From: Heterostelium multicystogenum
Lineage: Eukaryota; Evosea; Eumycetozoa; Acytosteliales; Acytosteliaceae
Length of the DNA stretch: 64,000 nucleotides
Assembly (NCBI GenBank): GCA_003667245.1
Contig: RCNN01000504.1
Coordinates: 39,304 to 103,303, forward strand
Direction: 5' to 3'
Under the pieces are notes generated by a model. The model was not told the origin of the DNA and did not search any database. It saw nothing but the letters and a program-made list of their open reading frames with translations. The position numbers were made by a program, and so were the translations under genes. Shown piece after piece: positions 37,127-50,375 of this stretch (position 1 is its first letter; every line of letters begins with the position of its first letter).

Positions 37127-40100
37127 ATGTCGAAGAAACCACAACAAAGAACACAGGTTATTGAGAATATCGTAAATTCATTGTTGTTCTCTGCAAATGA
37201 TGGCGATGAAAGTGTAAGGACCAGTGTGATTGCTTCGATCTATGAGATTGGTTTCCGTCAGCCCAACACTGTGCTGTCTTTGGCCTGTGAATATCTCACC
37301 AAGAACCAAAAGATAGACTTGGGTCATCGTGTCACCATCTTAAAGTCGATCCACCAGATTCTGGCGGAGCGTCGTGATGATGTCACTGAGCCCCTCGCAC
37401 TTCAGCTGATTGCTCTGTCCGTCGCTGAGATGACCCGTGACAAGGACGTCATCCCCGATTGGCAGCAAGCAGCCTCCTCGCTCATGGTCTCTCTCGGACT
37501 CCGTTTCCCAACCCAAATTATGGACGAGTTGGTGAAGCGTTTCGAAACCGGTATGATCCCACACTACTTCATCATGAAGACACTCGGTGATTTCATTGCT
37601 GCAAATCCATTGCCAACCGTGCCACGTATCCGTGATGTATTGTCACGTGTGCTCCCCGTGTTGGCATCGATCAAGCTCGACAATATCAAGTGGGTATTTG
37701 CTGCTGCACTTGGAAACTTCTCAGAGGCCATTGTCGCATACGTCTCAAATATTACCGATCCCAATTTGCATCTTTACAGCTTCAGTTCAGAGTTTTACCC
37801 AGCAATGGAGTTGATTTTCAGCAAATGGCTGACAAGCAATAATGATAAGGTGCGTCTTGTCACCATCCAGGCTGTCGGTTCCATCTGCAATATTTTAGCG
37901 ATTGAACAGCTCGATGCACAGGTCACCAGATTGATTGGTGGAATTTTACCCATGTTCAAGAAGGAGAAGGATTTGCTTCCAGTGTGCTGCGCCTTGTCCA
38001 ACCTCTTGGAGCAGTGCATCAAACACAATCTTCGTCTCCAATTGGAGCCACAACTTCCTGCTATCTTCCAAACACTTCACCCAATGGTCTGCATCACACC
38101 AGATTTCACCAACCCATCTTCTCTCAAGACCTACAATGAGGTGCTTCGTTGTTTTGAAATTATTGGACGTGGATTCGCCGATCAACTCGTTCACTATCTC
38201 TCACAGAAGCTCGAAATCAAAGAAAGCAAATCAAGAGCTGGATCTATCTCCATCTTGCGTCATATCATCTCACGTTTGGATAACGAGCTTGGCGAGGAAA
38301 AGAAGTGTTTGATTCTCTCGGCAATCAAGCCACTCGTCCAAACAGAGACTTCGCTCTTTGTGAAGAAACACTTGGCACAGGTCATTATCACCATGGCACC
38401 CTATCGTTACATCCACTTGCAGGGTGGAGAGTGTCTCATTGAATTTATCATTCGTGGATCTAGCTATTTTACCGATGCTGAAATTGGAAAGCCAGCACCA
38501 GCCGTACAGGACAAGAAGAAATCAGACCCAACCGAGACAGTCACCGAGGTGGAATTCAGAAAAATTTGTGACGATATCTTGTATTTGATCACCACAACCA
38601 TCCCAGACATGGACTTGGTGTTGTGGCCATATCTTTTCGAGTCGATTACACCAATCGAATTGACTGGTGCAGCAGCTGTTGTTGCTCGCTGCATTGGTCA
38701 CATCGCCTGGAACAAGCGTGAAACTGAAGCTGAGGACTACTACATTGATTTCGATAAGGAGGTCAATCTCCCCAAACCAACACAGATTATTGCACGTTAC
38801 TTTGTCTTGCTTACCACCCCACATCGTCGTGGTGAGCTTGGCTCCAGAATTCTCGAGGCCATGCGTACCATTGGTCCAATTCTCCATCCATCGATCTGTG
38901 ACATGTGGGACGTAACACTCCCCAAGCTCGCTAGCATTCTCGAGAATGATCCCAGCCAATTCAACGGAAGCCAATGGGAGGACTTGGTCCTACGTTTGCT
39001 CTCAGAGACCATCAAGAATGCAGCCGACGACGAATGGACCGTAGCACTCGGTACCTCACTTGCCGACCAAATCGATCACTACAAGCGTGACCCAATTCTC
39101 AAGCGTTCACTTTACAAGCAGCTCGGTTTGATCATGCAGAAGTGCTCACACAAAGAGTTTGTCAAATCAAAGATCGAAGTCATGTTTAACTCTGTCGACT
39201 ACACAAATGCCCTCGAGAATGAAGGTTGTGCAATTGGTCTTGGATACTGTGCAGCATCACATTTCGATATACTCCTAGAGAAAATTGGTTACTTCATCAA
39301 AAAGTAAGTTGAAAGATCTACAGACAGTCCAGCATCTTAGATTAGATTCGATTCGATTAGATTAGGTTAGATTTAAACATGTTTGATTACTACAGATTCA
39401 ATGGCAAAGAAAGGTGGATTCTTCAAAAAAGTCAGGACCAAAAGGAATTAAGAATTGTGTATTGCTGAGTTTGGCTTATGCTGCTACCTATGCCCAACCA
39501 TCTTTGTTGTCTTCTCGTGTCGAAGTTCATATGCTCAATCCAATCAAACCATCGATTACAGTTCTAAAGAAGCCACCCAAGAAGATTTCAGCAATCAAGA
39601 TGATTGATTTCATTGGAAAGGCACTGCATGCCGACAAGATTCCAAACTATGTATTTAAACAACGTGACGATATGTTCAAGTTGATTCTCAGCTACATGAG
39701 CACTCCACCACCCACTGTCAATCTACAAGTTAAGATTGATGGTGTCAACGCTTGCTCAACCCTCATCAACTTGCAGCCAATGATTCCACTTGAATTGGAA
39801 ACACAGGTTGTCAATCTTCTTGTTCAATTCTATGCAACTCAAGCTTCAACTACCACACCATCCGATGAAACGGAAGTCAATCAACTCATCACAGCAGTCA
39901 ACAACCTCTTCTCAACTATCTTGTCAAATCAGACCACTATTGCATGTTTGAACCGTTTGCTTCAGTATCTCGATCCACTTACTCGTTCAAAGGATTCACA
40001 TCTCCGTGAGAGATCCATGTTTTGCATCTTGTATCTTGTCAAGAAGTATATCGAGTTCTCCACTGAATCGGAGGAGCTTCCAAGCGACAAGAAATTCGAG

Positions 40101-42263
40101 AACATTGGTACTTCGATAGCCATTCTCACACCAAGATGCACTGACCCAGAGGCAATCATTCGTAAATACGCAGTCGAGTCTGTTCAGCTTATGCTTTACA
40201 TCGATTACATGCTGAAGAATGTGACTCATGAAGTTCGTAGAGTGAAGCCCATCGACATCATCCATCCATTGTCTCAGATCAAGGAGAGTATCACTACCAC
40301 CGATGTCAATGAGCAATTCTCTTTGGTATTTGAAATCTCTACCATCATTTCAAAGATGATCGTACTCGAAGAGATTCCAAAGTTTTTGAGAACTCTCTCA
40401 AGGGTCTGCAAGATCTACAGACATTCAGTACCAATGGTTCATGTATTATGGTCAACGGTCTCATCAAATCACGTGGTGGTGAGTTGATTGACTATGTGCC
40501 AACACTTGTCAAGGGACTTCTTGCATCGATGGAGGGTATCACTTCCGACACCACCATGAATGGAACCTTAGTATCATTGCGCTCTCTTGCCAACCATCAT
40601 CTCATCGATGTGTTAACTGTACTCCTTGACTTCCCAATGCCACACACCATGTAAGTTAGCTACTAATCCAACAAACTCACCTCAAGATCGTTTATTAATA
40701 TCAACATTCCTAATCGTAGCCATGTCATTAAGTCATTACAAATCATCGCAAAGGATAAGAATCTAGTTGTACCAACAATCACACATCTGATGGATTTGTT
40801 GAACAACAGACCAGTCTACGAAGATAAGCCAGATCCAAAAGATAAGAAAAAGACTGTCCCACAACCTTATTTGGTTGCTTTGGCAGCTACTTGCTCGATT
40901 GGTGAAATTCTTCAGGTTGAAGACTTTGCCGATGTCGCAGGTGCATACTATTGTCAGTTATTCTCCACTTTGGCTTTGCGTGCTGGTACCACCAACAACT
41001 CATTGCCAGGCACCATTGATCCACCTGCCTCCAACCCAAAGGGCAAGGCAACACAGATTATCCCATCGCAGCAAATGGTCGCATCATTCCGTCAGTTCTT
41101 CAAATGCACCAAGGAAGACGATATCCTCGATGCAATTGAAGCCAAGGGAAGCATGGCAGCATTAGAAACACCATCATACCACATCGCAATCCAAGATATC
41201 GCCGCCCAATTTGCAATGGCTCACCCAGACCTTATTAAGGGAGTATTCGAGTACTTGATTCCATATCAACGTGCCAACCATATCCCAATGCGTATCATCA
41301 CCATCGCTGTCTTCTCAGAGTTGATCAATCACACCAAAAGACAAGGAATTGCTCCAACGTCTCATTAACACTTTGTTGAATGCATTGGTTGAGCCAGCTG
41401 TCAAGTTGATTGCACTCAAGGGTCTTTCAAATATTGTCAGTGCTGGAGAAGAACAAACCAACCGTTATGCACCAACCGTTATTGATGCCATCTCATCATC
41501 TATTGACGATGCCGACGAGGTCATGGCTATGGAGTCTATGTTGGGTCTTTCCAAGATCTTCACCATTGTAGATGAGGCTCGTGTAGCACCAATTCTTGTC
41601 AACATTTGCAATCGTATTAAGCCAGCATTTGAGAAGCCCAACAACGAGATCCGTGCAGCGTCATTCACCCTCTTTGGTAGTCTGTGGAGATTCGGTTCCG
41701 GATTGGCATCGACCCATTCTACGAACAAGTTCACTACAATCTTCCAGCAATTATAATGCATCTTAATGACGAGAGTCCAGCCGTTCGTGATGCCTGTAAA
41801 ATTACCCTACGTCAACTCTCTTCACTTCTTAGAACCGAAGAAGCCAAAATATTTTTCAACAGAAGAAACTTTGATGCTGACGGCTCACTTGATTACGATG
41901 CATTCTTGGATGATTTCTCAAAGCTTTTGGTAAGTCAATAATATATATCCAAAACTATTATTAATCATTGAATATTAACAATCATTTATTTCATAATTAT
42001 ACCAGATTGCCTTGTATATTGACAGAATTAATTACTTTATTATGACAATACTTGAATTCTATAAGAGTAATTGGACACAACTAAGAGGAAATGCCGCAAC
42101 TCTCACTGGTTTCATTTTGGGTAATCTTCCAGAAGACAAGAGAATCACCACAACCATCAATCCAACTATTATTACCAAATCACTCATTTCATTACTTTCT
42201 GAAAAATCACCAATGGTAAGGAAGAGAGCTGCCGATTCAATGGCACTCCTCCATACATATTAA
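37127..42263 (+). CDS. mroh1: MROH1 / HEATR7A homologue (HEAT-repeat protein)
   Basis: A ~1,650-residue, all-helical HEAT-repeat protein; the family includes human MROH1. It matches from the N-terminus (VRTSVIASIYEIGFRQPNTVL, LGHRVTILKSIHQIL, IPHYFIMKTLGDF) to the conserved C-terminus (ESPAVRDACKITLRQL, then LRGNAATLTGFILGNLPE and KSPMVRKRAADSMALL). Exons are 37127-39303, about 39397-40650, 40730-41929 and 42006-42263. The frame breaks about five times: around the first intron (A runs at 39299-39303 and 39424-39429), near 40402 (A missing), near 41335 (extra A) and near 41700 (G missing). Each repairs to family-like sequence. Biochemical function is poorly known; roles in lysosome positioning have been reported for animal relatives. 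Confidence 0.88.
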
Positions 42264-42444
42264 CTTTAACAAAATGGAAGAAAGATTGGAAAAAACTACC
42301 AATCTTCCAGAAAACTAAACATATTATGAATAAAATTAAATATTTGTACAACTACATTTAATTTAAGAAGTAGTAGTGTTGATAAATCTATCTACTAATC
42401 TATAATGGTTGAATTTATTGATATTTTCTTTTGGATATGTCATA

Positions 42445-42884
42445 TTATAAGCAATATCCAATATTTCTACAAATATGGATACTTGAAGTATTTGTATCTG
42501 CCAATCTTTGAATTATATCAGAACCATCCAAGAAAAGATCACACTAAATATTGATGAAAAATAAACATTAGTTATGACTAATCAACTTAACCTTTCTAAA
42601 TACAAGTGGAGAATACTTACAACTTTGACCATTTTTGGATTAAGTCCGTTCAAATAGCTTTTGTAGACAGGATTATTTTTATTCTTGCCACATACTCTGT
42701 ATAAATTGTTAAAGTTCAATTTGCTATTTAGAAGACGGGGCAATGAAATTGTAACCAATCTTGGTACGATGTCTTGGCATTCTTGGCATGTCAAAGAGAC
42801 CTTTCGAGTGGTCTCCAAAGATGATGATAGTGATATGAATATAGTAATAAATAAAATTACAACAATAAACAATGTTAGCTTCAT
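42445..42884 (-). CDS. Saposin B-like small secreted protein
   Basis: Exon 1 (42884-42621) starts with a signal peptide (KLTLFIVVILFITIFIS) and holds CQECQDIVP and RVCGK. A 77-nt intron (42620-42544) follows, and exon 2 reads VCDLFLDGSDIIQRL, HICRNIGYC, then L and a stop at 42445. Six cysteines spaced C-x2-C ... C ... C ... C-x5-C within ~110 residues fit the saposin B fold of lipid-binding or lysosomal proteins. Amoebae have many such proteins in digestion of bacteria, lipid transfer and lysosomes; which applies here is unknown. It is convergent with MROH1, whose stop lies 182 bp away. Confidence 0.75.
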
Positions 42885-43181
42885 ATTTTCTCGTAACTAA
42901 ATCTAAATTGCTATAGCTGATTCTCTGTCTTTTAGAAACTATTATATATAACAAATGATGAATATCCTATCTATTTGTTCATCTGCAGCACTGCAATATA
43001 TTTGTACAATCCACATCCACCACACCAAACTTTTCCTGAACTTGACAACCACCATATTTGGTTCAATTCATCATATCATACCACCCACACCAGAATGCTA
43101 TTTTCAAGGTGTGTGGTTGACCACCACAATGAAAATTCATTACTTATTTCCGAATTGAATTGAGTGATGTTGGTTTCGTTG

Positions 43182-44406
43182 TTAGTGATCCACTGTGGAG
43201 ATATATATATAATTAATTAATAAATATAATAGTAATAATAGTAAATAAATAATTAGGTGTTGAGTTGTGGCTGCTGCTACTGAGTTCAATTTGCAGCAAA
43301 TGTTTGGTTTTCGCTTCAAAACTGTGATGGTTGGATCTGAGATTACAGTGTAGGAAGAGTGGTGTGATTGTTGAATTTGTTGTTTTTCCAGTAGCTTTTT
43401 CTTTTGAAGGTAGGCTCTGTGCTTTCTTATGAAATGAATATCCATGACAAATGATATAACAATGAATACAAATGAAATGGCAATAAGTACAACTGATGAG
43501 ATTGTAAATTTAGGTGCGCCAAACCAGTTGGCATTAAATTCCTTTCCGTTTTGATAAAAGCATTTTGCAACATCTGCCAACTAAATTTAATGAAGATGAT
43601 ATATATTTGATTAGTAAACTCCACAATCACTGGTTGGTTTGTGTTATTGATCGTTAACATACAGGAAATGCATGTAGATAGCCTCTGACCCATGCTTTTC
43701 TCAGTATTCCAAGTTCCACTTATATTGGTTGTAAGAATGGTTTGGTTTCCAATTGTTATAAGTTACTTCAAACAATCCCTGGAAGCAATTGATGCCTGTT
43801 TGGTTAACTGGATTGCTGCTATTGCTACTTTCACTTTCACTGGCGTAACTATAACTGCCACTATAGGCCCACTGCTGCCACTATAATTGGGATTGCTGTC
43901 ACTGCTTCGCTGCTACTGTTGCTGCCATTGCTACTTCCACTAATACCTCCACTAGGATAAAATTCCCCATCATACGATGGAGTCAAGAACAATGATTCGC
44001 CAGATGTTTTTCCAGTGTAATTTCCATACTGGACGACATTGTGATAGAACGCATTCTGTCCCAGTAATGAATACCACCAAATCTGATGATTCAGCACCAA
44101 ACAATTTTCTGAATGCACATGCTGCTGCTCTACAATATAATGATTATTAACAGCACATGTCGTCTGCAGAAACTCTTTACCTGTTGCAATCTGTACACAA
44201 TACAATGAGTTTCCAGTCTCAAAATAACTACTCTACTCTATACATACACTTGGCAATAAATTAAGAAAGATAGTCATTGCACACGAAGCAGAACCTAGAA
44301 TCACCATAAATGAGAGAATATATATGATAATGATATCACGTACATGCTTATTGTACTTTGATATCAGAGGTTGTTTCTCTAATGTCTTTTTCTTTTCCTT
44401 ATACAT
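43182..44406 (-). CDS. Two-transmembrane protein with Cys-containing extracytoplasmic loop
   Basis: Not recognised. Exon 1 begins MYKEKKKTLEKQPLISKYNK, then a TM helix (IIIIYILSFMVILGSAS). The loop has several Cys (QTTCAVNNHY, SENCLVLNHQ, INCFQG) and N-glycosylation sequons (GNYTG, GNQT). The last exon has a second TM helix (FTISSVVLIAISFVFIVISF) and a basic/Ser tail. Both termini would face the cytosol. Introns are near 44180-44220 and 43575-43665. The frame changes at least three times between 43730 and 43930 in a Ser/Gly/Asn-rich stretch, so the exact protein there is uncertain. The topology resembles beta-subunit-like or CDC50-like membrane partners, without motif support. Confidence 0.6.
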
Positions 44407-44772
44407 GACTTAATACTACTACTATTAACACTGATTATAGGATATATAAATATTTAAGTGTTACTACTAAACAACTTCTATAGATATATATATGTATAAT
44501 ATTTAGATCAAAGCAATCAATCAAACACTAGTGACTGCCAATTTTACATTTAATCAGTGATTAAATTTGGTTTTTTTAAATTTTAATGTTGCTGTTTCAA
44601 CAACAATGTTATGCGAATTTTGCAGTTTTTGTAAACACGAAAATGGGAAAAATCAATCAATGATCAAAATAATTTAAGCGCGAGAATCTGGGACAAAGCC
44701 CAACAAATTGTTGACTGACTGAATTGATCAACTTAAAAATATCGAATTTAATTATAATTCTTCTGGTTATTG
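44407..44772. other. Intergenic
   Basis: Between two minus-strand genes; probably the promoter of the two-TM gene and the 3' end of the derlin. Nothing else seen. Confidence 0.6.
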
Positions 44773-45778
44773 TTATTGTTGTTGTTGTACCTCTTGTGCC
44801 TGTGCATTATTTGGTTGTAACTGTTGTCCTCTTGGGATTCTTTGCAAAAGATCATCTTCAACTCTTTGATTGGCAAATAAATGTTTGCTTTATGATTGAT
44901 TAATACATGTGCGAGTTAGTATAGGGAGTTTGCTTGGGGAAGTGGTATGATGATGTACTTACATGAACTCAGGTGTTTTCAAAAGACGACGATTGCTTAT
45001 TTGTGGATATACATCCTCCAAGTAGTAGTAAGCATGTCCGACAACGATACCCATGATATCAAATGCTAGACTGTGGTCCATCAAATAACTAATACCAAGA
45101 ATTACCCATGGCAAATATGGCGCACTGAATGTAAACAAACCAAGGAAGCTAATATGCATATTGGGGTTTCGACGACTCCAAAATAAAAACAATCATAAAT
45201 GCTAGCGAAGGTGCCAAAAACAACATCTTTGTGTATAGTTTCGTATAAAAATAGGAATGCATTCATAGCCTAAACCAATACATAAATCAGGAGAATCAAT
45301 TAGTATACTCATGCCTTAACTGAGTATCCTACTATAATATTACTTACCAACAAGAATACAACACCAAAAATCCACATGAATAAATAATCTCCTGCTCTAC
45401 CTCTAAATGAACCTTCCTCCAACATTTTACTATGCTTTACTCTATTGTGATGATGTGTGATAGCATTATGATGACAAACATATTAGAACCGAACCAACTA
45501 TACCTATGGTTACAGGTCGATGCCTGTCTCTTTTATTCTATACTTACAAAAAATACATATGAAACAGGAAATTCAAGCCAATCTCATCAAAGAACATAAA
45601 GGTAGTTAACAATCTCCACACTTCATACTTATTGATGATGAGAGGGAAATTAAGGTAGAGTTGAAGTGGATTTATAAACATCTAAATATACAAAAACAGA
45701 TGTAACAACACATCCACTCATATATAATCTAGTAACAACAGGTATACTTCTATACCAATCTTCAAAAGGTGCTGCCAT
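44773..45778 (-). CDS. Derlin (Der1-like ER-associated degradation protein)
   Basis: Derlins are rhomboid-like ER membrane proteins that move misfolded proteins out for degradation. The start at 45778 reads MAAPFEDWYRSIPVVTRLYM. Later segments show the WR motif (NKYEVWRLLTTFMFF), MLEEGSFRGRAGDYLFMW, WSRRNPNMHISFLGLF and the C-terminal helix region (GHAYYYLEDVYP), all family hallmarks. A Gln-rich tail closes the protein (QVQQQQ-like, stop at 44773). There are four short introns. Three single-base frame breaks occur (near 45680, in the T5 run near 45245, and near 45180). No rhomboid protease Ser-His pair is seen, as expected for derlins. Confidence 0.9.
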
Positions 45779-46317
45779 CTCTTATTATTATTATAAATCG
45801 ATCGATCTAATTTATTATTATTGAGAAAGTCTAATTATGTTATTAATGTTATGATAAGATACGTCTACACTAATGTATATATAATGAAGATTTATTTAGT
45901 AGTCGTGTCGTCACTAATTGGAAAAAGCTATTATGTATGTATTTAGGTATGTATTATTGTAGAATGGATTGATATGGTAGGTTGTGTTATTATTGAATGA
46001 ATGGGTGTTGATTAATTTGGAAGTTCAAAAAAGATGAGTCATCTGCTCTTATGAGGGAGTTTTGACTTTTTGCAATCACACACTAATTTGGATGAAAGAG
46101 GCTGATGACTTTGAGTTTTTGTTTTTTTTCAATTTATTTAAAAATAATTTGAGCAAAATTTAATTTTTTTTTGTCATGTTCAAGGGTCTCTTTGACATCG
46201 CCATTTTAAATTATTGAAATTATTATATTGAAGGAGTTCATCATATCAACATTATAGTTTTGGTATTGTCTTGTTCAGATTGGAATTAGACATTCGGAAA
46301 CCATAATATAGTTAGTC
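45779..46317. other. Divergent promoter region, derlin / STT3
   Basis: 539 bp between two divergent ER-protein genes. AT-rich; no feature beyond homopolymer runs. The pairing of ERAD and N-glycosylation genes could allow joint regulation (inference only). Confidence 0.55.
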
Positions 46318-48976
46318 ATGGCAACAACTGCAATCAATTCCAAATCCGTCGCTGGATTTGGTGCTTCATCAGCTACAAAGCAAAACCAAGAGTTCTTATT
46401 GAAAATCTTGATTTTATCTTTAATCTATGTTTTTAGGTATGAATATATCTCGCAGCCAAATTGACTTGATCGACCGCAATTCAACCAACTCAACTCAATT
46501 CAACGCCAATCATCATTTACAATCATTGTATATGAATCTGATGCAAATGGAATCAAGTCAAATCAAAGTCAAAAAGTCATTCATTTAATATTAATTCGAT
46601 TATACTTTCATTTTAAATAGCTTTTTCAACTCGTTTATTCTCTGTATTGCGTTATGAGTCAGTTATTCATGAGTTCGATCCGTATGTATTGTTATTTTAG
46701 CTTTGGATAGGAAGTACAGCTAGATTTGGTGGTTTGGATCGCGCCAACAACAACCAATCTAGTGGAGTATGGAATTTAACAACTGGATTGAAAAAACTAA
46801 CACTTCACCACAAAACCACTATCATCTATCTTCGATTGGACTTTGGACCATTCATGCAGATATTTCAATTTCCGTTCAACAAAATATTTGTCGCTGAAGG
46901 ATTCTACAACTTTTTAAATTGGTTCGATGAGAGATCATGGTACCCATTAGGTCGTATTGTCGGTGGTACCATCTATCCAGGTTTGATGGCCACCGCCGCT
47001 GCTGTCCACTGGGTATTGAATTCACTCAATCTCACTGTCAACATCAGAAACGTCTGTGTATTGCTTTCTCCATGGTTCGCCTCCAACACCGCCATGGTCA
47101 CCTATAAGTTCGCCAAGGAAATCAAGGACACTGAAACTGGTTTGGTTGCCGCCGCAATGATTGCCATTGTCCCAGGTTACATCTCACGTTCTGTTGCTGG
47201 TTCATTCGATAACGAAGGTATTGCCATTTTCGCTTTGATCTTCACCTATTTCTGTTGGGTTAAATCCGTCAACACCGGAAGTTTGTTCGGTCTGCCATTT
47301 GCTCACTTGCTTATTTCTACATGTAAGTTTACTATAGTACTACTGGATTAGCAGATAAAAATTGAAACTCAACTAACCAATCATAAATTGGAATTAAAAT
47401 CAATTTAGGGCAAGTTGCATGGGAGGTTATGTATTCATTATCAATTTGATTCCATTGCATGTTTTGGCTTTGTTGTTGACTGGTAGATACTCACATCGTT
47501 TATACGTTGCCTATTCAACATTGTTTGTAATTGGTACCATCCTTTCAATGCAAATCAATTTCATTGGATTCCAACCAGTTCAATCATCTGAGCACATGGC
47601 AGCCATTGGTGTATTTGGATTGTTTGCAATTGTTCTCTGGTCTCAACTGGGTTCAAGTCACATCTTTCCACTGAGGCTTTCGCTCGTCTCCAAACGTTTG
47701 ACCATCACAACTGTTTTCTCAGTTGCCTTTGGTGTCTTTGTCATTGGTACCATCACTGGTTACATTTCACCATGGACCGGTCGTTTCTACTCACTCTTGG
47801 ATCCAACCTACGCTCGTGATAACATCCCAATTATTGCCTCTGTCTCTGAGCATCAGCCAACTACCTGGGCTTCATATTTCTTCGATCTCCACATCTTGGT
47901 CTTCTTGTTCCCAGCTGGTCTCTACTTCTGTTTCTCCAAGTTGACCGACGCCAACATCTTCTTGATCCTCTACGGTATCACTTCCATCTACTTCTCTGGT
48001 GTCATGGTTCGTTTGATGCTCGTTTTGGCCCCAGTTGCATGTGTTTTGGCCGCCGTTGCTGTCTCATCAACTCTCCAAACCTACACCCGTAAACTCAAGG
48101 AACCAGCTTCAACGGTAACAACAACGACAATTCCAAGGAATCCAGCTATGTCATTGATCTGTGTCATTCACTGTCCTCCTTGTTCTCTACGCATTCCACT
48201 GCACCTGGGTCACCTCTGAGGCCTACTCTTCACCATCCATCGTTCTTTCCGCCAAGCAAAAACGACGGATCACGTATTATTTTCGACGATTTCCGTGAGG
48301 CCTATCGTTGGATCGGTCAAAAACACACCAGACGATGCTCGTATCATGTCCTGGTGGGATTATGGATACCAGTGTCTGCGATGGCCCAATCGTACAGTCT
48401 TGGTAGACAACAACACCTGGAACAATTCACACATTGCCCAGGTCGGTAAGGCATTTGCCTCATCCGAAGAAGACGCTTACAAACTCATGAAATCATTGGA
48501 TGTCGACTACGTCTTGGTTATCTTTTGGTGGTCTCACAGGTTACTCCTCTGACGATATCAACAAATTCCTTTTGGATGGTTCGTATCGGTGGATCCACTG
48601 ACCCATCAATCAAGGAAGCTGACTACCTTGCAAATTGGTCACTACCGTATCGACAAGGGTGCCTCACCAAGATGCTCAACACATTGATGTACAAGCTTTG
48701 CTACTACCGTTTCTCTGAGATCAACACCGACTATTGGTAAGCCATCCGGTTACGATCGTGTCAGAAACGTCGAGATTGGTTACAAGAACTTCCCAACTCA
48801 CCTACCTCGAAGAAGCATTCACTTCACTCCATTGGTTGGTTCGTGTATACAAAGTCAAAGATTTAGAAAAACAGATCCTAAACAAAACAAATAACAACAT
48901 TCCAAAGTGGTCCAAATTGGATTTCCACAATCAAGTCCAGTTATTAAGTACCTTAATAAATTGCCATACTAATTAA
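46318..48976 (+). CDS. stt3: STT3, catalytic subunit of oligosaccharyltransferase
   Basis: STT3 transfers the lipid-linked glycan to Asn in the ER lumen. Visible hallmarks are [15 protein letters not shown] (first acidic DxD-type site), WNWFDE-like ...[29 protein letters not shown] (second acidic site), [14 protein letters not shown], and the catalytic WWDYGYQ at about 48353-48373. It is a multi-spanning protein with a luminal C-terminal domain. Introns are near 46438-46620, 46682-46859 (178 nt, the longest noted) and 47325-47408. The frame breaks at least ten times, most densely from 48110 to 48790, including runs at 46622, 46896, 47286 and 48258. Every piece matches STT3, so this is one gene with a poor consensus rather than a pseudogene. 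Confidence 0.93.
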
Positions 48977-49051
48977 AAATTACATATTTTTAATGTTTAT
49001 TATATTATTAGGGTTGGAGAGGTTGTTGTATTTTACAAGAGATTACCATAT

Positions 49052-50375
49052 TTATGGATATAGAAAAGTTTGGTCATCGGATGTCAAGTATGGTTCACAT
49101 TTTATCATTGGAGTACTGAATTCTTGGCTATTGCCCAGTGACATCATATTTGGAACTTGGCTATTGTTGACACCATTGTTTGGAACTTGATTATTGAACA
49201 TATTTACATTACAACTTAGATTTGGGATTTGAGACATGGTTGATTTTTGGTCATCGTCAGAGGAGGAAGGTATTGGAGATTCGTTAGTCTTCTGTTTTGA
49301 AAGCCTATATCTTATTCCGCAGGCATTACAGAGAGTCTTTGCGCCTAATGGTCCTCGTCTCCACTCTGGTGTATCAGTAGTCTTACAGTTGAGGCAAACT
49401 CTATTTGGAGAGATGGTTTTCTTTTGATTTTTTATTCTGAGCCTTAATAAGATTCTCTGTTACATTGATATAAGTAGGAGAGTTTCTAGAGCTCGAGCCA
49501 GATAAACAGTTTTTTCTGAGATTTGGTTTTGGTTTTGGGAGTTGTTTGTACACTGGCTCCATCCTTTAAATTGTCACAATAGGATTGGTCCGAAACTGGA
49601 TAATTATAGTAGTTTTGGGAATGGGAAAGATTGGATGCATTAGGTGAGTCTGGGAACTGGTAGTTTGGATTCTGGTAACATGTGTATTTCTTTTTTCTCA
49701 ACTATGGATTTCAAAGAGTTAATTTCATACTGAATTGTACTACCATATCCTACGATTAAGTCCATTTCTTCATCAGTAATATAAGGGTTCGAATATACAG
49801 TCTTTGTTAAATTAAATATTTGAGTAGAGAGTTGTAATATCTAGAGAGATTATTAGTATTATTTTAACAAAAGATTTTAAAAGTGATTACAACATACTTT
49901 ACAATAACTCATGGAAACAGCCATTTTTTCGAGATCGTTCATATATTGATAATAGCATATATTTGGTTCAAAATAATTTAGTTGTTGGTTTGATATTTGT
50001 TGGTTTGGAGATTGATTTACAGAGTTGTAATTCTGAGATGATGAAATTGTAGGAGAATTAGATCTTGAGGCTAATATTGTTGGAGTTGGTACCATTTGGG
50101 AATGGTTTAATGCGGGAACTATTTTGATGATTTTGTTGTTGAGATGAATAGTATTTGCTAGTGAAAGGTAAATCATCAGAGACAATTTGTAGTGATTGGG
50201 ATTCATGAATATCAGAGTCTAATATTTTTTCCATATGATCATTAAAGAAAGTTTGAGCATCTTGGTCTACTTGTTTAGAATGAGTAGTTGAATCCAATGG
50301 TACTCCATAGTCATCATAAACTTTAGATGAAAGAGCGAAAGGTGGGATACTTTGGGAATGATGAATTTGATTCAT
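49052..50375 (-). CDS. GATA-type zinc finger transcription factor
   Basis: The C-terminal part carries one class IV GATA finger: [18 protein letters not shown] then [13 protein letters not shown] (C-x2-C-x18-C-x2-C; about 49280-49410). Upstream is Ser/Asn/Gln-rich sequence with a conserved-looking helical block ([14 protein letters not shown]). A 57-nt intron lies at 49841-49897. The start at 50375 gives [15 protein letters not shown]. Frame breaks occur near 50095, near 49690 (A run) and in the A runs at about 49425 and 49513. Such single-finger GATA factors are numerous in dictyostelids and several control development. The 3' end lies 75 bp from the convergent STT3 stop. Confidence 0.85.

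Noticed and set aside
46734..46859. Open frame starting at 46734 as the N-terminus of STT3
   Set aside because: The first ~40 residues do not match STT3. A GT donor at 46682 and an AG at 46859 join FDP to YFNFR, so this segment is intron.
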